Shown here: piece by piece, positions 9,056 to 16,555 of the stretch | Position numbering within the stretch: position 1 is the first letter of the stretch | Layout of the letters: every line of letters starts with the position of its first letter | DNA from: an uncultured Paracoccaceae bacterium | GTDB lineage: Bacteria > Pseudomonadota > Alphaproteobacteria > Rhodobacterales > Rhodobacteraceae | Direction of reading: 5' to 3' | DNA length: 64,000 nucleotides | Assembly: GCA_947497185.1 (NCBI GenBank) | Contig: CANMFL010000001.1 | Location: 434,001 to 498,000 of the forward strand | Notes under the pieces: model-generated | What the model was told of the DNA's origin: nothing | Seen by the model: the letters and a program-made list of their open reading frames with translations, nothing else | Database searches by the model: none | Made by a program: the position numbers and the translations under genes

Positions 9056-9652
9056 ATGCTTCGTTTGTCCTTCGCGTTCATCGCAACTGTGATGCTCACC
9101 GCTTGCGCTGACCCGATTGACACGATCAGCAAACGCCCTGCGGTGCTGCCCAAAGCGGGTGTTGTGCAACCAGTGCTCCCTGCCCCTGCCACCAGATCGG
9201 CTGATGCCTTTGCGAAGGCTTTTCTTGACGGTATCCAAGCGGAATCGATTGCGGAACGGCGCGAATTTTGCGGCTTTTTCTACCGCGATGCTGCGGGCCA
9301 AATGCAGGGCACGACGCCGCGACGCGGCACATTCGCAAGTTGCAACATGCCTGTGCCAAACCGCCGCGACAACATCATCGCGTCCTACCACACCCACGGG
9401 GCCTACGGTCCGCAATACGATAACGAAGTTCCATCCGCGACCGATCTGCTGTCGGATTTCGAATTGGGACTGAACGGCTATATCTCGACCCCAGGCGGAC
9501 GTGTTTGGCGCGTGAACCACCGCACACGCGACGCTATACAAGTGTGCGGCCTTGGCTGTGTCACGCGCGATCCGGGTTTTATCCCGCGTGATGAAGGTGG
9601 CGTGCAGCAACGGTATACCGTCGGCACATTGAACCAGCGCAACGGCAGCTAA
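9056..9652 (+). CDS. DUF4329 lipoprotein with JAMM-like metalloprotease motifs
   Basis: A 198-residue predicted lipoprotein (lipobox ending at Cys17, MLTAC). The mature part matches DUF4329. Within it, REFCGFFYRD (Glu70) resembles the glutamate strand of JAMM/MPN+ zinc peptidases. It is followed by H112-T-H114 and, 12 residues later, S127-x-x-D130. Classical JAMM spacing is HxH-x7-SxxD, so the loop is longer here. A zinc-dependent peptidase or deamidase acting in the envelope is therefore possible but unproven. It sits between tkt and gap without an obvious functional link. Confidence 0.75.
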   Translation: MLRLSFAFIATVMLTACADPIDTISKRPAVLPKAGVVQPVLPAPATRSADAFAKAFLDGIQAESIAERREFCGFFYRDAAGQMQGTTPRRGTFASCNMPVPNRRDNIIASYHTHGAYGPQYDNEVPSATDLLSDFELGLNGYISTPGGRVWRVNHRTRDAIQVCGLGCVTRDPGFIPRDEGGVQQRYTVGTLNQRNGS

Positions 9653-9685
9653 CGCCTACGCTGGCCGATTCTGCACCTGCACATC

Positions 9686-9759
9686 CGTTAGCGATACCAC
9701 AAAAATCCGGCGTATTTGTTAGCCCTAACTGTCGCATCACGTGCATGATAGCGCCAACA
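9686..9759. promoter_or_regulatory. Cluster of LacI-type operator-like sites upstream of the first gap gene
   Basis: Three sites resemble the palindrome TGTTAGCGCTAACA: 9686-9699 (three mismatches), 9717-9730 TGTTAGCCCTAACT (two mismatches) and 9746-9759 TGATAGCGCCAACA (two mismatches). The same motif precedes the second gap gene with one mismatch. The centre-CG palindrome is typical of LacI-family regulators and resembles, as I recall it, the site of the carbon regulator CceR of Rhodobacter. Confidence 0.5.
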
Positions 9760-9853
9760 GTTACCGTTAACATACTGATTTACCACGGCTTTACGCTTTG
9801 TTCACGACAGTATACCGGATATACGGACCTAAATGACGCAAGGGGTTTAGGTT

Positions 9854-10855
9854 ATGACTGTCACGATTGGGATCAACGGATTTGGGCGCATCGGGCGCTG
9901 CACATTGGCACATATCACCGAAGCCGCGCGCAACGACGTTCAAGTGGTCCGCATCAACGCCACTGGTCCCATCGAGACAAACGCCCACCTGTTGAAATAC
10001 GACAGCATCCATGGCCGCTTTGGCAGCCCTGTGACGGTCAAAGGCCAAACGATTGATCTTGGACGCGGCCCGATTGATGTGATGTCGTCCTATGATCCCG
10101 AAACGCTGGATTGGTCCGGCTGTGACGTGGTTCTAGAATGCACAGGCAAATTCAACGACGGCAACAAAGCGAATGTTCACCTGACACGCGGCGCGAAAAA
10201 AGTGCTGATCTCGGCCCCAGCCAAGAACGTCGCCCGCACCGTTGTTTACGGCGTGAACCACCGCCAATTGTTGGCCGATGACCGCATGGTGTCCAACGGG
10301 TCTTGCACGACAAACTGCCTCGCGCCGCTTGCCAAAGTGTTGAACGACGCGGTGGGCATCGAGCGCGGCATCATGACCACGATCCACAGCTACACAGGCG
10401 ACCAACCCACGCTGGACCGCCGCCACGACGATCTCTACCGCGCACGGGCCGCCGCCATGGCGATGATCCCGACGTCCACAGGCGCGGCGAAGGCGATTAG
10501 CGAAGTCCTACCGGAGTTGGAAGGCAAGCTCGACGGCACAGCCATGCGCGTCCCTACCCCGAATGTGTCCGCCGTGGACCTGACATTCGAGGCTGGTAAA
10601 TCGGTGACGGTTGAAGAGATCAACGCGATCATGGCCGAGGCCGCAGGCGGTTACATGGGCATGGTCATGTCCTACGACGATGAAGCCAAAGTCAGCATCG
10701 ACTTTAACCACACCACCCAAAGTTGCATCTTTGCGCCCGACCAAACTAAAGTCGTCGGCGGCAAAACCGTGCGCGTGCTTGCATGGTACGACAACGAATG
10801 GGGCTTCTCTGCGCGGATGGCCGATGTGGCAGCTGCGATGGGGCGGATTCATTAA
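9854..10855 (+). CDS. Glyceraldehyde-3-phosphate dehydrogenase, predicted NADP-preferring paralogue
   Basis: A 333-residue GAPDH with catalytic Cys151 (SNGSCTTNC) and His178. Two positions that set cofactor choice are unusual. The aspartate that normally binds the NAD ribose is Ala36 (RINATGPIE, against AINDLGPVE in the second paralogue), and Arg189-Arg190 replace the Thr-Met (Leu-Pro in Bacillus) pair at the other 2'-site. Loss of the acid and gain of positive charge is the pattern of NADP-using, gluconeogenic GAPDHs such as Bacillus GapB. Identity as GAPDH is secure; the cofactor call is inferred. A cluster of LacI-type operator-like sites lies upstream. Confidence 0.93.
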   Translation: MTVTIGINGFGRIGRCTLAHITEAARNDVQVVRINATGPIETNAHLLKYDSIHGRFGSPVTVKGQTIDLGRGPIDVMSSYDPETLDWSGCDVVLECTGKFNDGNKANVHLTRGAKKVLISAPAKNVARTVVYGVNHRQLLADDRMVSNGSCTTNCLAPLAKVLNDAVGIERGIMTTIHSYTGDQPTLDRRHDDLYRARAAAMAMIPTSTGAAKAISEVLPELEGKLDGTAMRVPTPNVSAVDLTFEAGKSVTVEEINAIMAEAAGGYMGMVMSYDDEAKVSIDFNHTTQSCIFAPDQTKVVGGKTVRVLAWYDNEWGFSARMADVAAAMGRIH

Positions 10856-11103
10856 CCACGCCTGATAAGTGGCACAGCTGCTGGTCACGCCAGTTTCGGC
10901 ATTTGTTATTTTGACAGCACGGCCTGCTTAACTGCGGGCGGTGCTAGTCGTGCCTGTCTGACAGCCTCTAAGCTCACTGCGGAAACAATTCGATAGTTGT
11001 CAGACGGATTGTTTCGCAAGTCGATGAACGTGAGGGAAAGTGCTGAAGTCCGACACAAAATGAACTAATTTGCACTTCAGTTCAAACCGAATCGGATCCT
11101 GCT

Positions 11104-11808
11104 ATGCGTACTGCTTTTTTGCCATTGTCGCTGCTCGCCCTCGCAGCTTGCTCTTCCACGACGACATCGCATCACGTCAGCGAGCTGGCCAACTTACCGA
11201 CATTTGAAGTCGATAGTCAGACGCTCAGCGAGGAAGAATTGAACGATTTGGTTGACGAGGCCAATGCTAACAACACGCAGGACGCGTCGAGCGATGTCAT
11301 CCGGACAATGGACCTGATTGCAGAAATAGCCCAGTCCGATCTGATCTACAAAAGCAATAGCCGCTTTGACGCCATTCCACAGAGCGGCACAGCCCGCTTT
11401 GAAGGTGGGCTCGCGGTAATTGTCGTAGACCAATCATTCGCGGATTACACGGCGTTTGGCTTTGTTGATGTCACTGCGAATTTTTCGGACAAAACGTTGG
11501 ACGTCGTAAATGATGGTTTCGTGACGCTTCGGAATGCTGACCGTGACACGATACAAACGGCAACCGGTAGCATCGACCTGACCAACGGCATCATCGGTGC
11601 TCAACAGGCCAACTCGGTAGAATTTGCTATCGCGGGTGAAGTCGTGTCGGACCAAGCAACCATATCGATTGACGGTAATCTATTTGGCACGTTCAAAGGT
11701 AGCCCCGAACTGAAGGGTATCTATGCCGACGAAGGCAACGGTATCACAATGGTCAACGGTGACCTTGCACGTTCGACGCAGGTCCAGCTTTTCGCGCTGC
11801 CCGACTAA
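11104..11808 (+). CDS. Predicted lipoprotein with TbpB-like barrel signature
   Basis: A 234-residue protein with a lipoprotein signal (LLALAAC, Cys16). After a low-complexity linker the C-terminal part carries SGTARFEGGLAV and VTANFSDKTLDVVNDGF. This pattern of glycine-flanked strands is seen in the small beta-barrels of transferrin-binding-protein-like lipoproteins. Four other genes in the window (12228, 25395, 37670, 38501) share it. It lies between the two gap genes, though no link with glycolysis is evident. A 248-bp spacer before it contains an imperfect inverted repeat but no gene. Specific function unknown. Confidence 0.75.
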   Translation: MRTAFLPLSLLALAACSSTTTSHHVSELANLPTFEVDSQTLSEEELNDLVDEANANNTQDASSDVIRTMDLIAEIAQSDLIYKSNSRFDAIPQSGTARFEGGLAVIVVDQSFADYTAFGFVDVTANFSDKTLDVVNDGFVTLRNADRDTIQTATGSIDLTNGIIGAQQANSVEFAIAGEVVSDQATISIDGNLFGTFKGSPELKGIYADEGNGITMVNGDLARSTQVQLFALPD

Positions 11809-12062
11809 CTGCGACAGGTATCGCGTGGGCGCTGCCAAACGCATATGGCATTAGGTTTTATCTGGTTAATCGAGGTCGCTGCTGTCTGCACGTGGAAACC
11901 TCGAGAACCACAAAAGAACAAATCATGCACAAACTTTCCTAAACTGGCCCAACAGTAACGAAATAATCATCATTATCGTCGATGCTGAGATTCCAAGTAA
12001 AAACCATGCGGCATGTCTCTTCTTGTCTCGCGCATGGCGATTGCCTGGGATACGCTATGGGC

Positions 12063-12206
12063 ATGACCAATCAAATCGCCATTGGCCTTGCCCTATTTAT
12101 CGTCGGTTTTTTCGTGATGGACCATTTTGTGTTTCATCTTGATGCGCTGACAGTTGTGCTGCGCCTGATCGTCAGCACGATTAACCATATGGCCTTCTGG
12201 CGTTAG
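12063..12206 (+). CDS. Small membrane protein, about 47 residues
   Basis: MTNQIAIGLALFIVGFFVMD starts a single hydrophobic helix, followed by a short amphipathic stretch ending in HMAFWR. Small proteins of this kind with a terminal AFWR are, as I recall, common beside gap genes in Rhodobacteraceae. The start could also be the ATG at 12057 (two residues longer); ribosome sites are weak for both. It lies 21 bp before a lipoprotein gene and 0.9 kb before the second gap gene. Function unknown. Confidence 0.6.
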   Translation: MTNQIAIGLALFIVGFFVMDHFVFHLDALTVVLRLIVSTINHMAFWR

Positions 12207-12227
12207 TCAAAGGCCGAGGGGCTTTTG

Positions 12228-12977
12228 ATGTTTAGATTGTTCTATCTGCCTATTTTTCTGTCTGTTACGGCCTGCGGTGGTGGTTCTTCTGCGACCAGCA
12301 ATGCGCCGACTACTGTTAACCCACCTTTGCTTACCATCGACCAAGACCTGCTCGATCTCATTAAAGATCCGATCAAGGTCAATATGTCCGGTGAGGACGA
12401 TGACGACAGCGATCCCGCGCCAGAGATTGATCCGGGGCCCACGCCCTTCGAACTCTATGCGGATGCCATTATAGATTTCAACAGGCGTGCTGATTTGATC
12501 GGTCTGGAAACGCTCGCGGTCACGCCCGACTTGAATATAAAACCCAGTGGGTCAGCCGATTTTGCGGGGTTCATTACCATTAATATCGACCCGCTCGACA
12601 GATTTTCGGCGGAAATGGCGCTAAATCTCGACTTTGACGACAACACCATCGAGGCATCGAATGGCCAGTTCTTTCGATTGCAACAAGATCCCGACGTCCT
12701 GACGGCTTATACCGGCGATTTTCTCTATATCCGTGGTGCGATTGGTGAAGTCGGTATTAACGATCTCGACCTCGATGTGCGCGGGACTTTGGCCTACGAG
12801 ACCAGCAGGTTGCATGTCAGCGCCAATCTCAGCGGTACGTTGCTGGGCGACAATGCAGAGGGTCTCATTATCCGCACGCCTATCGGTTTTGGTGAACGGT
12901 TCACGGTTAATCTTGACGGTGAAAAGGCTGAAAACGCCAATGTCATCATCAGCGCAATGTCGCAAATAGCCCCGTAA
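12228..12977 (+). CDS. Predicted lipoprotein with TbpB-like barrel signature
   Basis: A 249-residue lipoprotein (signal MFRLFYLPIFLSVTAC, lipobox cysteine at residue 16) with an acidic linker (EDDDDSDPAPEIDP) that probably spaces it from the membrane. The globular part has GSADFAGFITI and LNLDFDDNTIEASNG, the same two signature strands as the neighbouring lipoprotein at 11104. GAGGGGCTTTTG supports ATG 12228 rather than the overlapping TTG at 12225. It ends 105 bp before the second gap gene. Sequence similarity to 11104 is low apart from the signatures. Confidence 0.75.
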   Translation: MFRLFYLPIFLSVTACGGGSSATSNAPTTVNPPLLTIDQDLLDLIKDPIKVNMSGEDDDDSDPAPEIDPGPTPFELYADAIIDFNRRADLIGLETLAVTPDLNIKPSGSADFAGFITINIDPLDRFSAEMALNLDFDDNTIEASNGQFFRLQQDPDVLTAYTGDFLYIRGAIGEVGINDLDLDVRGTLAYETSRLHVSANLSGTLLGDNAEGLIIRTPIGFGERFTVNLDGEKAENANVIISAMSQIAP

Positions 12978-13028
12978 ACCATGTTCCCGAAACCCAATCG
13001 AAGGTTGACCTTTGGCGATAAATCGCAA

Positions 13029-13042
13029 TGTTAGCGCCAACA
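13029..13042. promoter_or_regulatory. LacI-type operator-like site upstream of the second gap gene
   Basis: TGTTAGCGCCAACA matches the palindrome TGTTAGCGCTAACA with one mismatch and lies 40 bp before the ATG of gap. It is the best copy of a motif also found upstream of the first gap gene, suggesting joint control by one carbon-responsive regulator. Confidence 0.55.
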
Positions 13043-13082
13043 GTAGGGATTCCCTGCGTTCACATCTTTGGAGAACCTCATC

Positions 13083-14087
13083 ATGGCAGTCAAAGTAGCG
13101 ATCAACGGTTTTGGACGTATTGGCCGGAACGTCTTGCGGGCAATCATCGAGTCCGGACGCACAGACATCGAAGTCGTCGCAATCAACGACCTGGGCCCAG
13201 TGGAAACAAACGCGCATTTGCTGCGCTTTGACTCTGTTCACGGCCGCTTCCCTGCGACAGTCACCACGACTGAAAATTCAATCGACGTGGGCCGTGGCCC
13301 GATGCAGGTCACAGCGATCCGCAATCCTGCCGATCTGCCGTGGTCAAATGTAGATGTTGTGTTGGAATGTACCGGCATCTTTACCAGCAAAGAAGCCTGC
13401 CAAGCGCACCTCGACAACGGCTCAAAGCGCGTTCTGATTTCCGCGCCGGGCAAAGACGCCGACAAAACCATCGTGTTTGGCGTAAACGACGGCACGCTGA
13501 CTGCGGACGACATTGTTGTGTCCAACGCATCATGCACCACGAACTGCCTGTCCCCTGTCGCCAAGGTTTTGAACGACGCGGTTGGCATTTCCAAAGGCTT
13601 TATGACCACGATCCACAGCTACACTGGCGACCAGCCGACACTGGACACCATGCACAGCGACCTTTACCGCGCACGTGCAGCGGCCTTGTCGATGATCCCT
13701 ACATCAACAGGTGCAGCCAAAGCAGTCGGTCTCGTGTTGCCAGAACTGAACGGCATCCTTGATGGCGTCGCGATCCGCGTTCCAACGCCAAACGTATCCG
13801 TCGTCGACCTGACGTTTGAAGCGAAAAAAGCCACAACTGTCGAAGAGATCAACAACGCGATCATCGCGGCGGCTGACAATGGCCCGCTGAAAGGCATCCT
13901 CGGCTACACCGATCTGCCAAACGTCAGCACCGATTTTAATCACGATCCGCGTTCTTCCATCTTCCACCTTGACCAAACAAAGGTTCTGGACGGCAACATG
14001 GTCCGCATCCTGACGTGGTACGACAACGAATGGGGTTTCTCGAACCGGATGAGCGATACCGCCGTCGCGATGGGCAAATTCCTGTAA
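13083..14087 (+). CDS. gap: Glyceraldehyde-3-phosphate dehydrogenase, NAD-type
   Basis: A 334-residue GAPDH of the common glycolytic type: [15 protein letters not shown] keeps the NAD-selecting Asp36, catalytic Cys151 is in SNASCTTNC, and [13 protein letters not shown] precedes the substrate site. It converts glyceraldehyde-3-phosphate to 1,3-bisphosphoglycerate. The start is ATG 13083 (MAVKVAING) after GGAGAACCTCATC; an upstream in-frame start at 13068 adds only MENLI and is unlikely. It is paralogous to the gene at 9854, and the two carry opposite cofactor signatures. Confidence 0.97.
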   Translation: MAVKVAINGFGRIGRNVLRAIIESGRTDIEVVAINDLGPVETNAHLLRFDSVHGRFPATVTTTENSIDVGRGPMQVTAIRNPADLPWSNVDVVLECTGIFTSKEACQAHLDNGSKRVLISAPGKDADKTIVFGVNDGTLTADDIVVSNASCTTNCLSPVAKVLNDAVGISKGFMTTIHSYTGDQPTLDTMHSDLYRARAAALSMIPTSTGAAKAVGLVLPELNGILDGVAIRVPTPNVSVVDLTFEAKKATTVEEINNAIIAAADNGPLKGILGYTDLPNVSTDFNHDPRSSIFHLDQTKVLDGNMVRILTWYDNEWGFSNRMSDTAVAMGKFL

Positions 14088-14112
14088 CGCACACGCGTTC
14101 ATCACCGATCAA

Positions 14113-14140
14113 AAGGCCGTCCTGTTATCAGGGCGGCCTT
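14113..14140 (+). terminator. Terminator hairpin after gap
   Basis: AAGGCCGTCCTG and CAGGGCGGCCTT pair over 12 bp (one G-T) around a TTAT loop, 25 bp after the gap stop codon, followed by ACTTATTT. Confidence 0.75.
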
Positions 14141-14178
14141 ACTTATTTGTGACCATAGCCATGCAGCTTCTGCATTTC

Positions 14179-14192
14179 CGTTATCGCTAACT
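14179..14192. promoter_or_regulatory. LacI-type operator-like site upstream of the DUF1127 gene
   Basis: The core GTTATCGCTAAC differs by one base from GTTAGCGCTAAC. It lies 87 bp before the DUF1127 start and just after the gap terminator. Confidence 0.4.
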
Positions 14193-14278
14193 GTCCGTTG
14201 TGCTGCAGTGCAGCATGCACAATATAAGAGACAGGCAACACAGCCTGACACACAGCGATGATATTGAAGGAGCACGCT

Positions 14279-14437
14279 ATGACTGTATTAAACCTCGTCC
14301 GCGACACGCTTCACAAACGTGCGGCTTATGCAAAAACGAAGCACGAGCTGGAAATGATGCCGCTTGAGACGGCACAAGATCTTGGGCTTTTCCGCGAAGA
14401 TGCGGCCAAGAACGCGACCAAAGCTATCTATGGATAA
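14279..14437 (+). CDS. DUF1127 microprotein
   Basis: A 52-residue basic protein starting MTVLNLVRDTLHKRAAYAKT. It has the DUF1127 pattern: a short helix, KHELEMMPLETAQDLGL, then a C-terminal REDAAKNATKAIYG. The ribosome site GAAGGAGCACGCT is excellent. Members in Rhodobacter and Agrobacterium are known to act with small RNAs and RNA turnover in stress and metabolism, and some bind RNA. An operator-like palindrome lies upstream (14179). The gene is in its own transcription unit between gap and coaD. Confidence 0.88.
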   Translation: MTVLNLVRDTLHKRAAYAKTKHELEMMPLETAQDLGLFREDAAKNATKAIYG

Positions 14438-14471
14438 GCAATGATGCGCCGAGAGGCGGTATCAGCACACC

Positions 14472-14506
14472 AGCCGCGCCTTCCGGGGGGTGGCTTTCGT
14501 GTTTTT
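14472..14506 (+). terminator. Probable terminator of the DUF1127 gene
   Basis: AGCCGCGCC (14472-14480) pairs imperfectly with GGGTGGCT (14488-14495), and GTTTTT ends at 14506. The stem contains a mismatch and a G-T pair, so this is a tentative call. Confidence 0.4.
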
Positions 14507-14515
14507 AGCGATCAG

Positions 14516-15007
14516 TTAACGCAGACGTTCGACCAGTTGGTCTTTGACGGCAGAAGGGACGAATTTCGACACGTCGCCCCCTAACCGCGCGATTTCCTTA
14601 ACCAATTTTGATGCAATCGCTTGGTTTTTGGCGTCGGCCATCAGGAACACGGTCTCGATAGAGCTATCCATCGCACGGTTCATCCCAACCATCTGATATT
14701 CATATTCAAAATCGGCGACAGCGCGTAGCCCCCGCACGATCACGTTGGCACCAACCTCGCGGGCGCAGTCGATCAGCAGATTTTCGAACGGATGCACGAC
14801 GATTTCGCAACCTGTGGCAATCCCAAGCGGCACACATTCCGCTTCGATCATCGCCACACGTTCATCAAGCGTAAACAACGGCCCCTTATCACGGTTAATC
14901 GCCACCCCGATGACCAGTCGGTCGACAAGCGAACAGGCGCGGCGCACGATATCGGTGTGTCCATGGGTGACAGGGTCAAACGTGCCCGGATAAAAACCTG
15001 TACGCAT
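14516..15007 (-). CDS. coaD: Phosphopantetheine adenylyltransferase
   Basis: A 163-residue CoaD making dephospho-CoA from 4'-phosphopantetheine and ATP. The nucleotidyltransferase motif TFDPVTHGHTDIV is near residue 10, and the FLMADAKNQAIASKLVKEIARLGGDVSKFVP region is typical. The start is ATG 15007 (MRTGFYPG). The longer frame to 15037 adds ten residues not present in the family. Confidence 0.97.
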   Translation of the reverse strand: MRTGFYPGTFDPVTHGHTDIVRRACSLVDRLVIGVAINRDKGPLFTLDERVAMIEAECVPLGIATGCEIVVHPFENLLIDCAREVGANVIVRGLRAVADFEYEYQMVGMNRAMDSSIETVFLMADAKNQAIASKLVKEIARLGGDVSKFVPSAVKDQLVERLR

Positions 15008-15082
15008 GGCGAAAACTCCTATTCTGTTACGCCGCACGCAATATTATTGCGCGACAGATTGCAACAGCAAAGTAACGCGCCG

Positions 15083-15517
15083 TCAGTGACCCATGATCAT
15101 CCCTTGCAGCGCGTCTTTTTCCATCGACAATTCGGCCAAGCGGGCTTTAACGGCGTCACCGATTGAAATCAAGCCGACCATTTTGCCGTCAACCATCACG
15201 GGCATGTGCCGGAACCGCCCTTCGGTCATTTTGGCCAGCACAGAATCGGCCTGCTCAGTGGGTTCGCAGGTGATGATTTTCGCGGTCATCAATTCGTGCA
15301 CTTTTTGCTCTAAACACGACGGGCCGCTGACGCCCAACGCCCGCACGATGTCACGTTCGGACAAGATGCCTTCAAGGGTGTCGCCGTCCGTTGACACAAC
15401 AAGCGTCCCGATCCGTTTTTCCGACAGCACCTTGGCGGCGTCGCCGACGGTGCTGTTGGGCTTGACCGAGATCACGCCGCCTTCGGGCTTTGTTTCCAAT
15501 ATCTTACTAACCAGCAT
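15083..15517 (-). CDS. CBS-domain-pair protein
   Basis: A 144-residue protein consisting of two CBS domains (about residues 8-65 and 75-135; GTLVVSTDGDTLEGILSERDIVRAL and HMPVMVDGKMVGLISIGDAVKAR are the characteristic segments). Such pairs bind adenosyl compounds and sense energy state or act on partner proteins. It has no attached catalytic domain, and its neighbours (coaD, lysR) give no firm partner. Confidence 0.93.
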   Translation of the reverse strand: MLVSKILETKPEGGVISVKPNSTVGDAAKVLSEKRIGTLVVSTDGDTLEGILSERDIVRALGVSGPSCLEQKVHELMTAKIITCEPTEQADSVLAKMTEGRFRHMPVMVDGKMVGLISIGDAVKARLAELSMEKDALQGMIMGH

Positions 15518-15564
15518 ATCTTCACCCCTTGCGTTACGTAATTCTTAGCGTCGCTTAACTTTGG

Positions 15565-16455
15565 CTAATCTGTCAAGCCTACAGTCTGTTCCAACCGCGC
15601 GACTTCCGCCTTGATCCCCGCGCTCAATGCTTCTGCGAACCGTGACAATCGTTCGGATTGGCGGTCTGATTTATGCCGAACAAGATACAAGGTGCGGGTT
15701 AACGAAACTTGATCGATCAACACCGGTCGCAGCTCTGGCGCAGCATGAAGCGCAAAATCATGCACAAAACCGACCCCACCGTGCCGCAACATCTGGACCT
15801 GCACAGCCACCGAATTTGACGCCAAAGCGACCGCTCGCGCGCCGATCTCGCCCAGATAATCCAACTCTTTGTCGAAAATCATATCGGGGATATAGCCCAC
15901 AATACGACGTCCATTGAGGTCATCAAGATGGTTAATCGGCAGCGCATCTGCCCGCTGCGCAAGGTGCAGATTATAATCCGTGATCGCATCGACGTTCAGC
16001 CGCTGTGCTGCGGGCGGGCTGACTGTGACGGCCATATCCGCCTCGCGTTGCGATAGGTTAACCATGCGCGGCAACGCCAACACCTGCACTTCTAACCCCG
16101 GGTTATCCGCTTGGATCGCGGCCACGACCTGCGGCAACACGTAGTTCGCGACCCCGTCGGGCGAGCCGATCCGAATCTGTCCCGTCAATCCGCGCGTACC
16201 GCCCTGCCCTTCGTCCATCGCCAATGCCAGCGCCGCTTCAGCCTCGATCGCTTTGTCGCGCATCCGTTGTCCGAGATCGGTTAACGCATAGCCTTGCGGT
16301 GATTTCACAAACAGCGGCGCCCCCACAGCGGCCTCTAATCGGGCCACCCGCCTGCCCAATGTCGCGGGGTCCATTTTCAGCGCAGGCGCGGCACCGGACA
16401 GCCCGTTTGCTCGTGCGACGGCCAAAAATATCCGCATGTCGTCCCAGTTCTGCAA
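15565..16455 (-). CDS. LysR-family regulator, divergent from mmsA
   Basis: A LysR-type protein of about 296 residues: DNA-binding helix-turn-helix at about 5-60 (LKMDPATLGRRVARLEAAVG) and effector domain behind it. The open frame extends to 16557, across the mmsA start, but TCAGGACGCCAA directly precedes TTG 16455 (LQNWDDMRIFLAVARANG), which fits the length of the family. ATG 16437 is an alternative. Its divergent arrangement with mmsA suggests it controls mmsA. That is inference; the shared 100-bp spacer is AT-rich with short inverted repeats. Confidence 0.88.
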   Translation of the reverse strand: MQNWDDMRIFLAVARANGLSGAAPALKMDPATLGRRVARLEAAVGAPLFVKSPQGYALTDLGQRMRDKAIEAEAALALAMDEGQGGTRGLTGQIRIGSPDGVANYVLPQVVAAIQADNPGLEVQVLALPRMVNLSQREADMAVTVSPPAAQRLNVDAITDYNLHLAQRADALPINHLDDLNGRRIVGYIPDMIFDKELDYLGEIGARAVALASNSVAVQVQMLRHGGVGFVHDFALHAAPELRPVLIDQVSLTRTLYLVRHKSDRQSERLSRFAEALSAGIKAEVARLEQTVGLTD

Positions 16456-16555
16456 TTGGCGTCCTGACTTTTTTGCAAAATGATTTTGATATATTGGCGC
16501 TTTTCCATGCGTTTTCGCAAGGGTAGAGTGAGGCCAAATCAAAGAGGAGTATCCC

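Noticed and set aside
8057..9610. 517-residue minus-strand ORF opposite tkt and the DUF4329 gene
   Set aside because: It spans two real genes and their spacer on the other strand and shows no domain.
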